Shown piece by piece: positions 62,548-64,000 of a DNA stretch of 64,000 nucleotides. The notes beneath the pieces are model-generated. The model searched no databases. It was not told the DNA's origin and worked only from the letters and a program-made list of their open reading frames with translations. Every line of letters begins with the position of its first letter. Positions within the stretch are counted from its first letter, which is position 1. The DNA comes from Pseudobutyrivibrio sp. Lineage in GTDB: Bacteria; Bacillota; Clostridia; Lachnospirales; Lachnospiraceae. The stretch covers positions 25,397 to 89,396 of the forward strand of contig JAFYYR010000015.1 of NCBI GenBank assembly GCA_017557435.1, in the 5' to 3' direction. The position numbers and the translations under genes were made by a program.

Positions 62548-63867
62548 CTAATCGAAAGGTATCTCCATCTGATTGCCTTCAACAGGAGTGAAAGTTTCCT
62601 CTGTGTTTCCAGAGTTTGTTTCCACTCGCATCCAGCCACGCTGCTTTCCATATTTAGGAATGTTACGTGGATTTGGGTAAGGCTTCCAACCTACGATAGT
62701 CCCATTCATTATCTGGCCTATTTCTCTTGCTACACTATTTCTTGGTTTTCCAAATTCACCAAGAGCTTCATTGTATATCTGCTGAACACAAACCAAGTCA
62801 TTATCAGTGTGATCCAACCATTCTTGAATAAGACCTGTCCATGTATCCTCCTGCATGAATTGGCGCTGATACTCAGCAAGATTCTTTTCAATATCTTTTG
62901 GTAGCTTCAGCTTCTCTTTACCATCCCTAAATAAAACCATAGCCTCAGCCCAAAGCTGTTCTATATACTCTCGTGATGCTTTCTCATTCTCCAAAATATG
63001 AACCTCAGCTTTAGCTGCATCACACATAACAGGTAGGAAACGTCTGTTACCACTTCTATCTAAAGGAAGAAAATTGATCACATTTGAGGTTCCTACAAAA
63101 ACGCATTGTCTAGGTCTATCTTCTGCCCTGACACCATAAGGCACTCGGTAGTTATCGTACTGCTTGCTCAGGAATGCCTTTGTAGACTCTATAAAGCGGG
63201 TATTCAAAATAGGAATCATCTCTGCCATTTCGCAAATCCAATGTCCCACCAGATGTTCATATACTTTCTCATCATCTAATCTTTTCAAATCATCTGAAAA
63301 CCACATGTCCTTAGATGCTAGGAACCGTGCAAATGTAGATTTCCCAGCTCCCTGTCCACCTACAAGGCAAAGCATATATTCAAACTTACAGCCTGGTCTA
63401 AACACTCTATTAATTGCGCCAAGTAAGAAAAGCTTTAAGCATTCATAATGATAATCAGAAACCTCTGCGCCCAAGAAATGATTTAGGGCATATCGAATCC
63501 TAGGATTACCATCCCAGTACAATGAATTAAGATATTCCCTGACAGGATGATACTGATTCTCTGTAGCAACTATCTGCAAAGCCTCTCTCACTCTTTTCTC
63601 TCCGCGATAGTGATAAATCATTTCCATGTAATATCTGATATGGATATCGTCCTTATCAGTTACATCAATTCCTGATCTATTCCAAGGCATCGTTCCATTC
63701 AGTTCTATTCGCTCACGGAACATATTCTCACGAATTCTGTCCTTGAATAATGAATCCTCCCTCAGGATAATTGCAGCATTATCTATAGTGCTATATGGAA
63801 ATCCCTTATCTGATGTACTTAGCATTTCCTGTATTTCATCCACTGATTTTGTTATAGTCTCGTTCAA
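62548..63867 (-). CDS. VapE/virulence-associated E family ATPase (primase-helicase-like)
   Basis: 439 residues. The central AAA-type domain has the Walker A GGQGAGKSTFARF (about residue 170), an acidic GHWICEMAEM (Walker B-like) and GTSNVINFLPLDRSGNRRFL. The start is a TTG: the one at 63867 lies 9 nt after AGGAGG, whereas the TTG three codons earlier directly abuts that site, so 63867 is preferred. VapE proteins act in replication of phages and satellites. The C-terminal region (TWTGLIQEWLDHTDNDLVCV) is a winged-helix-like extension. Confidence 0.88.
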   Translation of the reverse strand: MNETITKSVDEIQEMLSTSDKGFPYSTIDNAAIILREDSLFKDRIRENMFRERIELNGTMPWNRSGIDVTDKDDIHIRYYMEMIYHYRGEKRVREALQIVATENQYHPVREYLNSLYWDGNPRIRYALNHFLGAEVSDYHYECLKLFLLGAINRVFRPGCKFEYMLCLVGGQGAGKSTFARFLASKDMWFSDDLKRLDDEKVYEHLVGHWICEMAEMIPILNTRFIESTKAFLSKQYDNYRVPYGVRAEDRPRQCVFVGTSNVINFLPLDRSGNRRFLPVMCDAAKAEVHILENEKASREYIEQLWAEAMVLFRDGKEKLKLPKDIEKNLAEYQRQFMQEDTWTGLIQEWLDHTDNDLVCVQQIYNEALGEFGKPRNSVAREIGQIMNGTIVGWKPYPNPRNIPKYGKQRGWMRVETNSGNTEETFTPVEGNQMEIPFD

Positions 63868-64000
63868 TTTTTTCAACCTCCTGTAATAATTCTTCTAGTT
63901 CATTTTTAAGTTCCGAATCTGTAGCTTCGAACGTCACATAGTCATATAGATAAGCAATGTATTCATACTTGTTTACTGCAAAAGAAAAAACAGGACTCCA
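63836..64000 (-). CDS. Partial hypothetical protein, C-terminal end (runs off right edge)
   Basis: The frame is open from the right edge to a TGA at 63836-63838: 54 residues ending LLQEVEKIERDYNKISG, preceded by a Tyr-rich segment (KYEYIAYLYDYVTF). It overlaps the start of the VapE gene by 32 bp and contains the VapE ribosome site, which suggests translational coupling. It may be the end of a larger replication protein of the element. Confidence 0.65.
   Translation of the reverse strand, partial: WSPVFSFAVNKYEYIAYLYDYVTFEATDSELKNELEELLQEVEKIERDYNKISG

Larger units (their letters stand above)
59404..64000. mobile_element. Integrated element with serine recombinase (extends past right edge)
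   Basis: Contiguous genes for a large serine recombinase, a hypothetical protein, an XRE repressor, a small protein and a VapE-type ATPase lie between a chromosomal radical SAM gene and the right edge. The recombinase is the last gene, next to the presumed left junction. The set recombinase, repressor and VapE is typical of phages, phage satellites or small integrative elements. No structural or conjugation genes are in view. Confidence 0.75.

Overview
The window looks like a low-GC Firmicutes chromosome, most likely a Lachnospiraceae such as Butyrivibrio or Pseudobutyrivibrio. I infer this from protein style (SipW-type signal peptides, fibro-slime/SpaA adhesins, NusG-II plus Gx-transporter pair, GH133 debranching enzyme) and not from a marker gene. 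Almost everything is on the minus strand; only pyrB and pyrI are on the plus strand.

Region by region. (1) 1-9.5 kb is an accessory-Sec adhesin locus. Two serine-rich repeat proteins (one cut by the left edge) flank an Asp2 homologue and a GT-C-like membrane protein. (2) 9.7-23.4 kb is a cell-surface fibre locus. In transcription order it encodes a 1574-residue fibro-slime/SpaA adhesin (LPETG), a D2-type major pilin (LPFTG), two class C sortases, an unanchored pilin-like protein, two TasA/CalY-like proteins with SipW-type signal peptides, a protein ending in an NPLTG class B-like sorting signal and a membrane-anchored surface protein. After a terminator comes a single polypeptide that fuses a SipW-type signal peptidase to a class B sortase. 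(3) 23.8-31 kb holds a family 2 glycosyltransferase, an MntP-like protein, a TetR regulator, DUF308, DegV, the Gx-transporter/NusG-II pair and a debranching enzyme. (4) 31-33 kb is a third surface protein with 39-bp and 9-bp tandem repeats; its signal peptide and C-terminus resemble those of the serine-rich proteins. (5) 33.3-52.6 kb is mostly housekeeping: phosphoglucomutase, a clostripain-type protease, a CDF transporter, def, priA, pyrBI, and the fmt-rsmB-rlmN-stp-prkC-rsgA-rpe-thiN cluster. (6) 52.7-59.4 kb has asnB, a two-component system and a SPL-type radical SAM protein. (7) 59.4 kb to the right edge is a mobile element with a large serine recombinase, XRE regulator and VapE-type primase/helicase.

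The strongest unexplained signal is a direct repeat TGCCA-N15-TGCCA (exact 20-bp period) about 105-165 bp upstream of four separate surface-protein transcription units (both serine-rich proteins, the pilus operon and the 31-kb protein). This looks like an operator for one shared regulator. The strongest gene-level novelty is the signal peptidase-sortase fusion, sitting next to candidate substrates for both of its halves.
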